10,502 nucleotides of DNA from an uncultured Collinsella sp. (GTDB lineage: Bacteria; Actinomycetota; Coriobacteriia; Coriobacteriales; Coriobacteriaceae). Under the pieces are notes generated by a model that had not been told where the DNA came from, searched no databases, and saw only the letters and a list, made by a program, of their open reading frames with translations. Below are positions 1 to 6,646 of this stretch, one piece after another. The stretch is taken from positions 1 through 10,502 of the forward strand of contig USNA01000014.1 in NCBI GenBank assembly GCA_900555955.1. The letters are read 5' to 3'. The translations under genes were made by a program, and so were the position numbers. Positions within the stretch are counted from its first letter, which is position 1. Every line of letters begins with the position of its first letter.

Positions 1-74
1 GCCATGGGAGCCATAAGGAACGGCTGCTCGGCATAGGCACCCAGCAGCCGCGTACTGTATTCAGAAAGCGCCAT
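1..74 (-). CDS. N-terminal fragment of a probable tRNA-dihydrouridine synthase (partial, cut by the window edge)
   Basis: Only the first 24 codons and two bases of a 25th are inside the window. The ATG (complement of 72-74) lies four bases after the lepA stop, so the gene is very probably co-transcribed and translationally coupled with lepA. An AAGGTGG ribosome-binding sequence sits about 12 bases upstream, inside the end of lepA. The peptide begins MALSEYSTRLLG and ends PFLMAPMA. An APMA(G) segment near the N terminus is typical of the flavin-binding first strand of Dus TIM-barrel enzymes, which reduce uridine to dihydrouridine in tRNA. Too little is visible to confirm the FMN-binding or catalytic residues, so the family call rests on this one motif. 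Another TIM-barrel enzyme is possible. Confidence 0.5.
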   Translation of the reverse strand, partial: MALSEYSTRLLGAYAEQPFLMAPM

Positions 75-78
75 GGAC

Positions 79-1890
79 CTACTCGTCCACCTTGAGGATC
101 GCCATAAAGGCCTCCTGCGGGACCTCGACCGAACCGATGGCCTTCATTCGCTTCTTGCCCTCTTTCTGCTTCTCGAGCAGCTTGCGCTTACGCGAGATAT
201 CGCCGCCATAGCACTTGGCCAAAACGTCCTTGCGACGCGCTTTGACGGTGGAGCGGGCAATGATCTTGTTGCCGATGGCGCCCTGAATAGGCACCTCGAA
301 CAGCTGACGCGGAATGATTTCCTTGAGCTTGTCGCACAGACCGCGGGCCAGGCCATAGGCCTTGTCCTTGTGCACGATAAACGAAAGCGCGTCCACCTCG
401 TCGCCCGAAAGCAGGATATCGAGCTTGACGAGCTCGGAGGGGCGATACTCGTTGAACTCATAGTCGAGCGAGGCATAGCCCTTGGTGCGGCTCTTGAGCT
501 GGTCAAAGAAGTCCAGGATGAGCTCGGCGAGCGGCATATCAAAGCGCATCTCGACCGATTTGCTCGTGAGATGGATCATGTCGGTTGTAATGCCGCGGTG
601 CTCGATAGCGAGCTGCATGACGGCACCCGTATACTCGGGCGGGCAGATAATCTTGGCCTTGAGGTAAGGCTCCTCAATGCGCTCGATGCGCGTGGCCTCG
701 GGCAGATCCTGAGGGCTGCGGACATCGATCATCTCACCGTCGGTCTTGTAAACGTGATAGTCGACCGAGGGACTCGTGGCAATGAGGTCCAGGTTGAACT
801 CGCGCTCCAGGCGCTCCTTGACGACCTCCATATGCAGCAGGCCCAAGAAGCCAACGCGGAAACCAAAGCCGAGCGCCACCGAGGTCTCGGGCTCCCACAC
901 CAACGACGGGTCGTTGACATGCAGCTTATCGAGCGCGTCGCGCAGATTCTCGTAATCCTTGTTGTCGATGGGGAACAGGCCCGTGTAGACCATGGGCTTG
1001 GCCTCGCGGTAGCCGGGAAGCGGCTCGGGACAGGGATTCGACGCCCACGTAAGGGTATCGCCCACGCGCACAGCCTCGGGGTCCTTCAGGCCCGTGACCA
1101 CGTAGCCAACCTCGCCGACCGTCAGCGCATCGACCGGGGTCTCGGCGGGACGCTTGACGCCCACGCCATCGACCAAAAAGTCGCCCTCGGCCTGCATCAT
1201 GCGCAGGGTATCGCCCTTTTTAATGGAGCCGTCAAAGACGCGCACCGTGGCGACGACGCCGCGGTACTCATCGAAGTACGAATCAAGAATAAGCGCCTTG
1301 AGCGGCGCGCTCGCATCGCCCTTGGGCGGTGAGATCAAAAAGACAATGGACTCCAGCAGGTCGTGGATGCCCTCGCCGGTCTTGCCCGATACGCATACGG
1401 CATCGTCGGCAGGGATTGCCAGGTCGTCCTCGATCTCGGTCTTGACCTCATCGGGGTGCGCCGACGGCAAATCGATCTTGTTGATAGCGGGCACGATATC
1501 CAGGTTGGCGTTCATGGCGAGCGTCGCGTTGGAGACGGTCTGCGCCTCGACGCCCTGAGTGGCGTCCACGACGAGCACCGCGCCCTCGCAGGCGGCCAGC
1601 GAACGCGAGACCTCGTAGGTAAAGTCCACGTGGCCCGGCGTATCAATCAGGTTGAACTGATACGTCTCGCCATCGTCGGCGTCATAGGAAACGCGAACGG
1701 CATTGGACTTGATCGTGATGCCGCGCTCGCGCTCGATATCCATGGTGTCGAGCAGCTGCGACTCCATGTCGCGCTCGTCGACGGTATGGGTGAGCTCGAG
1801 GATGCGGTCACTGATCGTGGACTTGCCATGGTCGATGTGCGCAACGATCGAGAAGTTGCGGATGTGGGAAATGTCAATTGAAGTATTCAT
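79..1890 (-). CDS. lepA: Elongation factor 4 (LepA), ribosome-associated translational GTPase
   Basis: Encodes a 603-residue protein, the normal LepA length. LepA binds the ribosome, hydrolyses GTP, and has been linked to back-translocation and to initiation or ribosome assembly. The G domain is intact: G1 AHIDHGKS (residues 17-24), G2 RERGIT (54-59), G3 DTPGH (83-87) and G4 NKID (137-140). EF-G-like domains follow, and the LepA-specific C-terminal domain ends with a typical SVEVPQEAF...LKVDE segment. I chose the ATG at 1890 because the family begins just before [15 protein letters not shown]. The frame stays open 20 codons further upstream, but that stretch runs through the rpsT terminator. 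No good Shine-Dalgarno sequence precedes the chosen ATG, and a TAAGAT hexamer seven bases upstream raises the possibility of a leaderless message. The gene is the first of a unit that continues into the dus-like gene. Confidence 0.97.
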   Translation of the reverse strand: MNTSIDISHIRNFSIVAHIDHGKSTISDRILELTHTVDERDMESQLLDTMDIERERGITIKSNAVRVSYDADDGETYQFNLIDTPGHVDFTYEVSRSLAACEGAVLVVDATQGVEAQTVSNATLAMNANLDIVPAINKIDLPSAHPDEVKTEIEDDLAIPADDAVCVSGKTGEGIHDLLESIVFLISPPKGDASAPLKALILDSYFDEYRGVVATVRVFDGSIKKGDTLRMMQAEGDFLVDGVGVKRPAETPVDALTVGEVGYVVTGLKDPEAVRVGDTLTWASNPCPEPLPGYREAKPMVYTGLFPIDNKDYENLRDALDKLHVNDPSLVWEPETSVALGFGFRVGFLGLLHMEVVKERLEREFNLDLIATSPSVDYHVYKTDGEMIDVRSPQDLPEATRIERIEEPYLKAKIICPPEYTGAVMQLAIEHRGITTDMIHLTSKSVEMRFDMPLAELILDFFDQLKSRTKGYASLDYEFNEYRPSELVKLDILLSGDEVDALSFIVHKDKAYGLARGLCDKLKEIIPRQLFEVPIQGAIGNKIIARSTVKARRKDVLAKCYGGDISRKRKLLEKQKEGKKRMKAIGSVEVPQEAFMAILKVDE

Positions 1891-1897
1891 GCGGACT

Positions 1898-1903
1898 ATC
1901 TTA
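1898..1903 (-). promoter_or_regulatory. Possible -10 element just upstream of lepA
   Basis: On the minus strand TAAGAT (4 of 6 matches to TATAAT) ends seven bases before the lepA ATG, so transcription would begin at or next to the start codon. No convincing -35 hexamer lies 15-18 bases further upstream; that position is occupied by the U-tract of the rpsT terminator. A lepA promoter should lie close by, because the terminator at 1915-1952 separates lepA from rpsT. The assignment is inference from spacing and a single hexamer. Confidence 0.3.
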
Positions 1904-1914
1904 CCCGAGCGGTA

Positions 1915-1952
1915 CAAAAAATGGAGCCTGTTCCATAAAACAGGCTCCATTT
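1915..1952 (-). terminator. Rho-independent terminator of rpsT
   Basis: A perfect 14-bp stem (1919-1932 paired with 1939-1952) closes a six-base loop (1933-1938). On the minus strand it is followed directly by a run of six T (1916-1921, which overlaps the foot of the stem). It lies 34 bases beyond the rpsT stop codon and 25 bases before the lepA start, so it should end the rpsT message and insulate lepA. The stem has a GC-rich core (GGAGCCTG) and is the strongest terminator in the window. The A/T-rich foot could also work weakly in the other orientation, but there is no plus-strand gene nearby. Confidence 0.93.
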
Positions 1953-1986
1953 ATGCGCGTAATCTGTGTGGTGTGAAATTTACAAC

Positions 1987-2253
1987 TTAGGCGTTGATGC
2001 TGTTCACGAGCTTGGCAAGACCGGACTTGCGGTTGGAAGCCTGGTTCTTGTGGATAACATGCTTGGCGGCAGCCATGTCGAGACGCTTGGTGACGGTCTT
2101 TAGGGCAGCCTGGGCCTTCTCGGCGTCGCCCTCGGCGACGGCGGACTGGACGTGCTTGGTCAGCGTCTTGAGCTCGGACTTGACAGCCTTGTTACGCATG
2201 CGAGCTGCCTCATTGGTGCGGATACGCTTCTTCTGAGACTTGATGTTTGCCAC
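1987..2253 (-). CDS. rpsT: 30S ribosomal protein S20
   Basis: Encodes an 88-residue, lysine/arginine-rich, all-helical protein. S20 binds 16S rRNA at the base of the small subunit and takes part early in 30S assembly. The N terminus, [20 protein letters not shown], is the family signature, followed by alternating helices rich in Ala, Lys and Val. The start is GTG at 2253, giving (M)ANIKSQKK. It is preceded by AAAGGA nine bases upstream, and a TTG at 2322 in the same frame would give an unrelated N-terminal extension. The gene has its own extended -10 promoter, a leader of about 70 bases that can fold, and a terminator, so it appears to be a single-gene transcript between the holA and lepA units. 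A non-ATG start recalls E. coli rpsT (UUG), where S20 represses its own translation; whether that happens here is not known. Confidence 0.97.
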   Translation of the reverse strand: MANIKSQKKRIRTNEAARMRNKAVKSELKTLTKHVQSAVAEGDAEKAQAALKTVTKRLDMAAAKHVIHKNQASNRKSGLAKLVNSINA

Positions 2254-2275
2254 TTCTGGAGTTCCTTTCGAGTTC

Positions 2276-2323
2276 CTTGCAAAAAATGTATGACACCTCT
2301 GAGACACGGTGAGGTCATGCAAG
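2276..2323 (-). promoter_or_regulatory. Structured 5' leader of rpsT (nested inverted repeats)
   Basis: Between the proposed transcription start (about 2322) and the ribosome-binding site the leader can form nested pairings: outer arms 2276-2281 with 2318-2323 (CTTGCA/TGCAAG, six perfect pairs), and inner arms 2290-2294 with 2314-2318 (ATGAC/GTCAT) or alternatively 2295-2299 with 2311-2315 (ACCTC/GAGGT). On the minus strand six T (2281-2286) follow the inner stem, giving a weak terminator-like layout. The Shine-Dalgarno sequence itself lies outside the stem. This could be a protein-binding or attenuation site for S20 autoregulation, or simply a stabilising 5' hairpin. The pairings are seen in the sequence; the function is inference. 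Confidence 0.4.
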
Positions 2324-2328
2324 CGCCT

Positions 2329-2337
2329 ACTATAGCA
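2329..2337 (-). promoter_or_regulatory. Extended -10 promoter of rpsT
   Basis: On the minus strand the sequence reads TGCTATAGT, a TGn extended -10 element with five of six matches to TATAAT. It predicts a transcription start near 2322 and a 5' leader of about 70 bases. No -35 hexamer is found at 16-18 bp spacing (TATCCC is at 17 bp), which is acceptable for an extended -10 promoter. A perfect TTGACA lies at 2367-2372 but is 32 bp away and so probably not part of this promoter. Confidence 0.6.
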
Positions 2338-2386
2338 CGCTCCCCCTCAAAGGGATAGAACGAATTTGTCAAATAGGCAGGTATCA

Positions 2387-3349
2387 TCACGATTTTCTCA
2401 AGATGTTCGTAATCCAGAGCAAAAGCGCGGTCTCAGAATCAGCCGAACCCTTCAGTGCGAGCTCCACATCGACCGCGCCCTCGAGCGCAGCGACAAGCTC
2501 CGCCATCGAAAAGCGGCGTGCCCAGGTAAGGTGATTTTTGACCTGCCAGGCCTGAAGCTTGAGCGTCGCGGCAAGCTCACGACCCTGTCCACGCGCATCG
2601 AGAGCCTTGGCAACGATCAGCTCACGGATGCGACCGCATAGCAGCGTGTAGGTCCACACGTAGCTCTTGGCGGGCAGTAGATTGAAGAGCTCAAGCGAGC
2701 GGCGCATGTCACGGGCCGAGACGGCGTTGAGGAAGTCCCAGGGCTGAACTTCGGCCGTGCGCACGATCCAGCGCTCCACATCGGCAAGCTCAATTTGCGG
2801 CGCCTCGACCATCTGGGCAAGCTTGGCCAAGTCGTTATCGAGCATGCGGGTGTTCTCGCCCGAGCGCGAAACGAGCTCCTCGGCGGCCGCCGTCGAGATG
2901 GACTTTCCGCGCTGCGTCGCCATCTGCTGCACGCGGCGCGGGAGCTCCCAGCGCTTAGTTCCCGAACAATCGATCACGGCCTTCTTGTCAATATTGGCGA
3001 TCGCCTTGTACAGGCGCGTGTTCTTGGCAAGCGAATCGGCGATTATGAGGCAAACCGTCGTGGGACTGGGACTCGCCAGATACTCGACAAGCGGCTCAGA
3101 GATCGCTTTGGCGAGTTTTGAGCAGCCATCAAGGATTACCAGGCGAAACTCGCTGCCCATGGGAAAAGTGTTGAGCGATCCGATAATCGACTCGATATCG
3201 GGGTCTTTGGTCATATCGCGCTCGTCGAGGTTGAACTCGACCATGCCCGTCTTTTCCAGACGCGCCTTCATACGCGAGACGGCGTGGTCGCGTTTGACTC
3301 CGTCGGTACCGACGATCAGATATGCCGGCAACAGACCGGTTTCGGACAT
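2387..3349 (-). CDS. holA: DNA polymerase III subunit delta (clamp loader)
   Basis: Encodes a 320-residue protein. Delta is the clamp-loader 'wrench' that opens the beta sliding clamp during loading on primed DNA. The sequence has a HolA layout: an N-terminal Rossmann-like nucleotide-domain fold with AYLIVGTDGVKRDHAV (residues 9-24), a large segment resembling FRLVILDGCSKL (68-79), and a helical C-terminal collar ending LLLWITNILRKS. As usual for delta there is no Walker A motif. I chose the ATG at 3349 because GGGAGG lies about eight bases upstream; an in-frame start at 3412 would add 21 non-conserved residues. It follows comEC by 78 bases, the same comEA-comEC-holA-rpsT order seen in many Gram-positive genomes. 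The start may have its own weak promoter (see 3390-3419). No intrinsic terminator is visible after it. Confidence 0.92.
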   Translation of the reverse strand: MSETGLLPAYLIVGTDGVKRDHAVSRMKARLEKTGMVEFNLDERDMTKDPDIESIIGSLNTFPMGSEFRLVILDGCSKLAKAISEPLVEYLASPSPTTVCLIIADSLAKNTRLYKAIANIDKKAVIDCSGTKRWELPRRVQQMATQRGKSISTAAAEELVSRSGENTRMLDNDLAKLAQMVEAPQIELADVERWIVRTAEVQPWDFLNAVSARDMRRSLELFNLLPAKSYVWTYTLLCGRIRELIVAKALDARGQGRELAATLKLQAWQVKNHLTWARRFSMAELVAALEGAVDVELALKGSADSETALLLWITNILRKS

Positions 3350-3389
3350 CGCGCTCCCCTCCCGCAGGATCTCGAGTTCGTACCGTGCC

Positions 3390-3419
3390 ATTCTAGCCCA
3401 GGGGCTCACCACACGCCAA
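3390..3419 (-). promoter_or_regulatory. Possible weak promoter for holA
   Basis: On the minus strand TTGGCG (3414-3419) and TAGAAT (3390-3395, five of six matches to TATAAT) are separated by 18 bp, inside the 78-bp gap between comEC and holA. This could give the essential holA gene expression independent of the competence genes. The -35 match is poor (TTG only), so the call is tentative. Confidence 0.35.
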
Positions 3420-3427
3420 CGACGTCG

Positions 3428-5731
3428 TCACGGTCTCTGGCATCGCATCGCAAAGCCATTCGCAGTCGGCGTGACGGTAATGTCGCCGTGTTCGACGGTG
3501 CACGCGAACACGGCGCCCGCTTCCTTCACGGCATCGATGCAGGCATCGGATGGATGGCCGTAGCGGTTGCCCTCGCCCGCGCTCGCGATAGAGAGCTCGG
3601 GCTTAAGCGTTTCCAGCAGGTCTGTGTCGACGGAAACTTTTGAGCCGTGATGCCCTAGCTTGAGCACATCGATATCGCCCACCTCCTGTACAAACTCGCG
3701 CTCCTGATCGAGCTCGGCATCACCAGTGAGGAGCATACGCAGGCTCTTGCCTTCCCGAGCATAGGAGAGCAGCAAGACAAGCGAGTCCTCATTACCCTCG
3801 CCATCCACCGTATCAAACGGCCACATCACACGAGCCTGAAATGCGCCGATATCAACCGTGTCTGCACGGGCCACCTGCCGATACGTTACGCCGGAGCGAT
3901 TCAGGACCTCAGCAGGAGCGCCGTCCAGCGCATCGGCCGCGACCGCAATGGTTCCAACCGAAAACCGATCGAGCACGTCGGGAAGACCGCCCCAATGGTC
4001 TTCATCCCAATGCGTAATTAAGACGGCATCGATATGGTGGACGTTATTGCGAACCAACGCCGACACCACGCGCTCATCGAGCCCACAGTCGACGAGCGCC
4101 ACAGCGCTACCCTGACGAACCAGAATCGCATCGGCCTGGCCAACATCGAGGACCGTTACCGAAGGCGGCGCGCATCGATCCCAATAGACATACGGAACAC
4201 CCGCTGCAAGCATCAGGCACACCAGCCCCACTGCCATGTTCCGTGCACAGGGGCGTGGCCACCAGACCAAGAGGGTCACCAGCGCGAACGGCACCACATA
4301 TACCAAGGGCGTATCAGGCGGCACGCTTACGGATGCGCCCGGAACGGCGGCAAAGAGCTGTTCAAAGAACAGCGCACAGCGGGCGACAATCATGGGCACC
4401 ACGAGCGCCCCGCGGCTCAACAGCGGCACAAGCGAGCAGGGCGCAAGCACAACCGACGATGCGAGCAGCACGCTTATCACCGGACCGATCACGGCATTTG
4501 CAAGCGGAGCAATGAGCGAAAACGTCCCGAAAGCGGGAATAGTTACGGGAAGTGTCGCAAGTTGTGAGCACAGCGTGACAGACAAAACGCTGGCGACACC
4601 CGATGGCATGCCCAGCTCGCCCAAGGCGTAGGTGGCGTAGGGGCAAAAACAAAGGATGGCAAAAACACTGGCACACGAAAGCTGAAAACCCATTTCGAAC
4701 AATACCGTCGGACGCAGCAACACAAAGATTGCAATGGTGACGAACAGAGCCGAAAGGCCATGGCGACGACGTCCGGCGCTGTTGGCGACAAGCGTCGCCG
4801 CCACCATGCAGCACGCGCGCACGGCCGAGGGCGAGGCGCCCGTAAAGACGGCATAGGCAATAAGAGCCAGCATCAACAGTCCCCGCTGCAGCCCACGAGA
4901 GAGGCGTGTCTTTTGCAGGGCGCTCTCAATCACAAACCCCACGATGGCAAGATGGCTGCCCGAGACGGCGATGAGATGTGCGGTGCCCGTTACCGAAAAC
5001 CAATCGCCCGCCGGCTGGGCGCGCAGCTCGGACGAGCGTCCACAGACAACGCCGGCAATGAGCGAGCGCGCCGAATCGGTCGCGGGCGCGATAACGGCAA
5101 GGAGCTCGTTTCGAAGCCAAAGCAACGGCCCCGGAGAACCCTCGTCGACCGATACCAACCGGACGACTTTAACCTTTCGAAGCTCGCCCCGAAGCACGCG
5201 TGAGCGCCCATACGCATCATTCTCAAACCGCGAAATTCGACCGATAGCACGTACATGCGAACCGGCGCCGAGCTCACGATCACACGACATCCGTACCTGA
5301 CCCAAACGCTTTTCGCCCGCATACGCATCGCAGGTATAGGAGTACGCACCGTCATTGATGGACGGATCGCCCTGTACATAAAATTCGAGACTGCTCACAG
5401 CCCGATTATCCAGTGCCCTCGAAGCACGCAGCGCCCCTATCGCCCAGCCCGCGGACACGACCGCTCCCGCCACAAGGCCGAGAGCCGCGGCATACAACCA
5501 TCGCCTCCACCGCACAAGACGCATACAGGACCGAGCTAATACGATGCACGCCGCAGCCGCAACGGGAATGACCGTAAGCAATGTGACGGGCGCCGCCCGC
5601 TCTCCCAGCAGCACATCGGCTGTCACGCTAAGTACCAAGCCACAGCTCGCACACAAGCCGGCACAAAGGGCCATCGTCCACGGCATCAATGGACGCGGTG
5701 GCATCACATGCTCGCGCTCGGTCGCACTCAT
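3428..5731 (-). CDS. comEC: ComEC/Rec2-family DNA-uptake channel protein with C-terminal metallo-beta-lactamase domain
   Basis: Encodes a 767-residue polytopic inner-membrane protein. ComEC carries single-stranded DNA across the cytoplasmic membrane in natural transformation. Seen here: N-terminal hydrophobic segments (about residues 18-100); an extracytoplasmic DUF4131/OB-like region (about 110-195) with two cysteines (134, 150); a Competence domain with the conserved GTAHLIAVSGSHLAIV (249-264) and GASPSAVR (298-305) motifs and many transmembrane helices (to about 515); then a metallo-beta-lactamase domain with VLDVGQADA (527-535), DCG (548-550), THWDEDHWGGL (573-583), LLTGD (667-671) and LKLGHHGS (690-697). 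These resemble intact metal-site motifs, and this domain is thought to degrade the non-transported strand. I chose the ATG at 5731 because it overlaps the comEA stop as ATGA; ATG at 5743 or 5704 is also possible. All three family domains are present. Confidence 0.94.
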   Translation of the reverse strand: MSATEREHVMPPRPLMPWTMALCAGLCASCGLVLSVTADVLLGERAAPVTLLTVIPVAAAACIVLARSCMRLVRWRRWLYAAALGLVAGAVVSAGWAIGALRASRALDNRAVSSLEFYVQGDPSINDGAYSYTCDAYAGEKRLGQVRMSCDRELGAGSHVRAIGRISRFENDAYGRSRVLRGELRKVKVVRLVSVDEGSPGPLLWLRNELLAVIAPATDSARSLIAGVVCGRSSELRAQPAGDWFSVTGTAHLIAVSGSHLAIVGFVIESALQKTRLSRGLQRGLLMLALIAYAVFTGASPSAVRACCMVAATLVANSAGRRRHGLSALFVTIAIFVLLRPTVLFEMGFQLSCASVFAILCFCPYATYALGELGMPSGVASVLSVTLCSQLATLPVTIPAFGTFSLIAPLANAVIGPVISVLLASSVVLAPCSLVPLLSRGALVVPMIVARCALFFEQLFAAVPGASVSVPPDTPLVYVVPFALVTLLVWWPRPCARNMAVGLVCLMLAAGVPYVYWDRCAPPSVTVLDVGQADAILVRQGSAVALVDCGLDERVVSALVRNNVHHIDAVLITHWDEDHWGGLPDVLDRFSVGTIAVAADALDGAPAEVLNRSGVTYRQVARADTVDIGAFQARVMWPFDTVDGEGNEDSLVLLLSYAREGKSLRMLLTGDAELDQEREFVQEVGDIDVLKLGHHGSKVSVDTDLLETLKPELSIASAGEGNRYGHPSDACIDAVKEAGAVFACTVEHGDITVTPTANGFAMRCQRP

Positions 5732-6432
5732 ACGCAGATGCAATCTTTAATTTTGGCGAGCTTCTTCTCACCGATCCCCGATACACGCATAAGGTCATCG
5801 ACCGAGGCAAAGGCCCCGTTTTGCGTCCGTTCGTCGATAATCGATTGGGCCATAGAAGGCCCGATGCCCGAAAGCGTCTGCAGCTCCGCCGCACTTGCCG
5901 TATTGATGTTCACGAGCCCCGACGAAGACCCCGCACCAGGAGTCGTGGAGGCTCCGCTTTCAGCCCCGCCGACCGCCGCAGTCGCTTGTTGCTCCCCTAC
6001 CGTCGGCACATGGATCTTTTGACCATCTGTGATCTTGGACGCACGATTAAGCCCTGTCACATCCGCCTCGGCCGTAAGCCCTCCGGCGGCATCGATCGCT
6101 TGGGATACCCGCGCTCCGTCTTTGAGCCGGTACACGCCAGGCCTCGCAACAGCGCCATCAACATCGACGTACACCTCGGCAGCAGAAGAACTCTTGACCG
6201 ACGACTCATCGGCATCGTCAGGTGACGCATCCCCGGCCCCGTGCACATCCGAGGCGCCCGCCTCATCACTACGCTCAAACGACACGCCGCTGGAGCGGCT
6301 ATTAAAACTTGCCAAGCCGCTCGCGACGGCAATGACAACCAGAATCGCCACGACCACCGCCTTATGGCCGAGCAGCTTTTCTGCCCAGCGGTCCATCCGT
6401 TTAACCCGTTCGTGTTGCTCGCGCTGCGCCAT
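5728..6432 (-). CDS. comEA: ComEA-family DNA-binding competence protein (SLBB plus helix-hairpin-helix)
   Basis: Encodes a 234-residue membrane-anchored protein. ComEA is the periplasmic or extracytoplasmic receptor that binds incoming double-stranded DNA and hands it to ComEC. The order is: a short charged cytoplasmic N terminus (1-24), one transmembrane helix (about 25-42, VVVAILVVIAVASGLASF), a Ser/Asp/Ala-rich linker, an SLBB domain (about 87-145, with VYVDVDGAVARPGVYRL), a second Gly/Ala/Ser linker, and a C-terminal helix-hairpin-helix pair (173-232) with INTASAAEL, LSGIG and VSGIGEKKLAKI. I chose the ATG at 6432 because GGGAGG lies eight bases upstream. The frame is open to 6495, but the extra 21 residues (Cys- and Trp-rich) are unlike the family. 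Its stop codon overlaps the comEC start as ATGA. Confidence 0.93.
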   Translation of the reverse strand: MAQREQHERVKRMDRWAEKLLGHKAVVVAILVVIAVASGLASFNSRSSGVSFERSDEAGASDVHGAGDASPDDADESSVKSSSAAEVYVDVDGAVARPGVYRLKDGARVSQAIDAAGGLTAEADVTGLNRASKITDGQKIHVPTVGEQQATAAVGGAESGASTTPGAGSSSGLVNINTASAAELQTLSGIGPSMAQSIIDERTQNGAFASVDDLMRVSGIGEKKLAKIKDCICV

Positions 6433-6601
6433 AGCAAACACCTCCCAACACCATCGTGTCAGGAAACAAACGCCGCAGCCTCCGCACGTCCACACCGGTT
6501 TTCGCGGTCAAACCAAAAGCTGACCAAAACCTTGCGGAAAAGTGTCCATTTATTCAGGCACACGTCGACAAATGAACCGTTTATCGCCTAATGCCCAGAT
6601 A
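6433..6601. other. Non-coding gap upstream of comEA (no recognised gene)
   Basis: This gap lies between the thiI terminator and comEA. It should hold the comEA promoter, but I could not assign -35/-10 hexamers with confidence. It contains an inverted repeat GGTCA/TGACC (6506-6510 with 6521-6525, ten-base loop). On the minus strand two TTTTGGT units start 11 bp apart (about one helical turn) over the same stretch. Next to it is CCTTGCGGAAAAGTG (6530-6544), which is close to a motif in the pyrF-mihF gap. The open frames here are short and show no family resemblance. Confidence 0.5.
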
Positions 6602-6636
6602 GAAAAAGACCGACGATGCAAAATCACCGCCGGTCT
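6602..6636 (-). terminator. Rho-independent terminator of the mihF-gmk-rpoZ-thiI unit
   Basis: The 30 bases at 6607-6636 fold on the minus strand into a 12-bp stem with two G-U pairs and a six-base ATTTTG loop, followed by a run of five T (6603-6607) running into TTCT. It starts 11 bases after the thiI stop codon. Position, GC-rich stem and U-tract all fit the end of the thiI operon. Confidence 0.88.
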
Positions 6637-6646
6637 ATACACAACA

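Noticed and set aside
73..1332. A 419-codon open frame on the plus strand opposite lepA
   Set aside because: LepA covers this stretch with all its motifs. The antisense frame is a by-product of G+C-rich codon use; the same applies to 9388-10011 opposite pyrF.
1891..1950. A 20-residue N-terminal extension of LepA starting at 1950
   Set aside because: It would be encoded within the rpsT terminator hairpin. LepA proteins begin close to the [15 protein letters not shown] segment.
2367..2372. A perfect TTGACA on the minus strand upstream of rpsT
   Set aside because: The only good -10 hexamer (2329-2334) is 32 bp away, and nothing at 16-18 bp resembles TATAAT, so it is unlikely to act as a -35.
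6433..6495. An N-terminal extension of comEA, or a Cys/Trp-rich leader peptide
   Set aside because: The frame is open, but the extra 21 residues are unlike ComEA, and a strong GGGAGG site is correctly spaced for the ATG at 6432. No separate stop defines a leader peptide.
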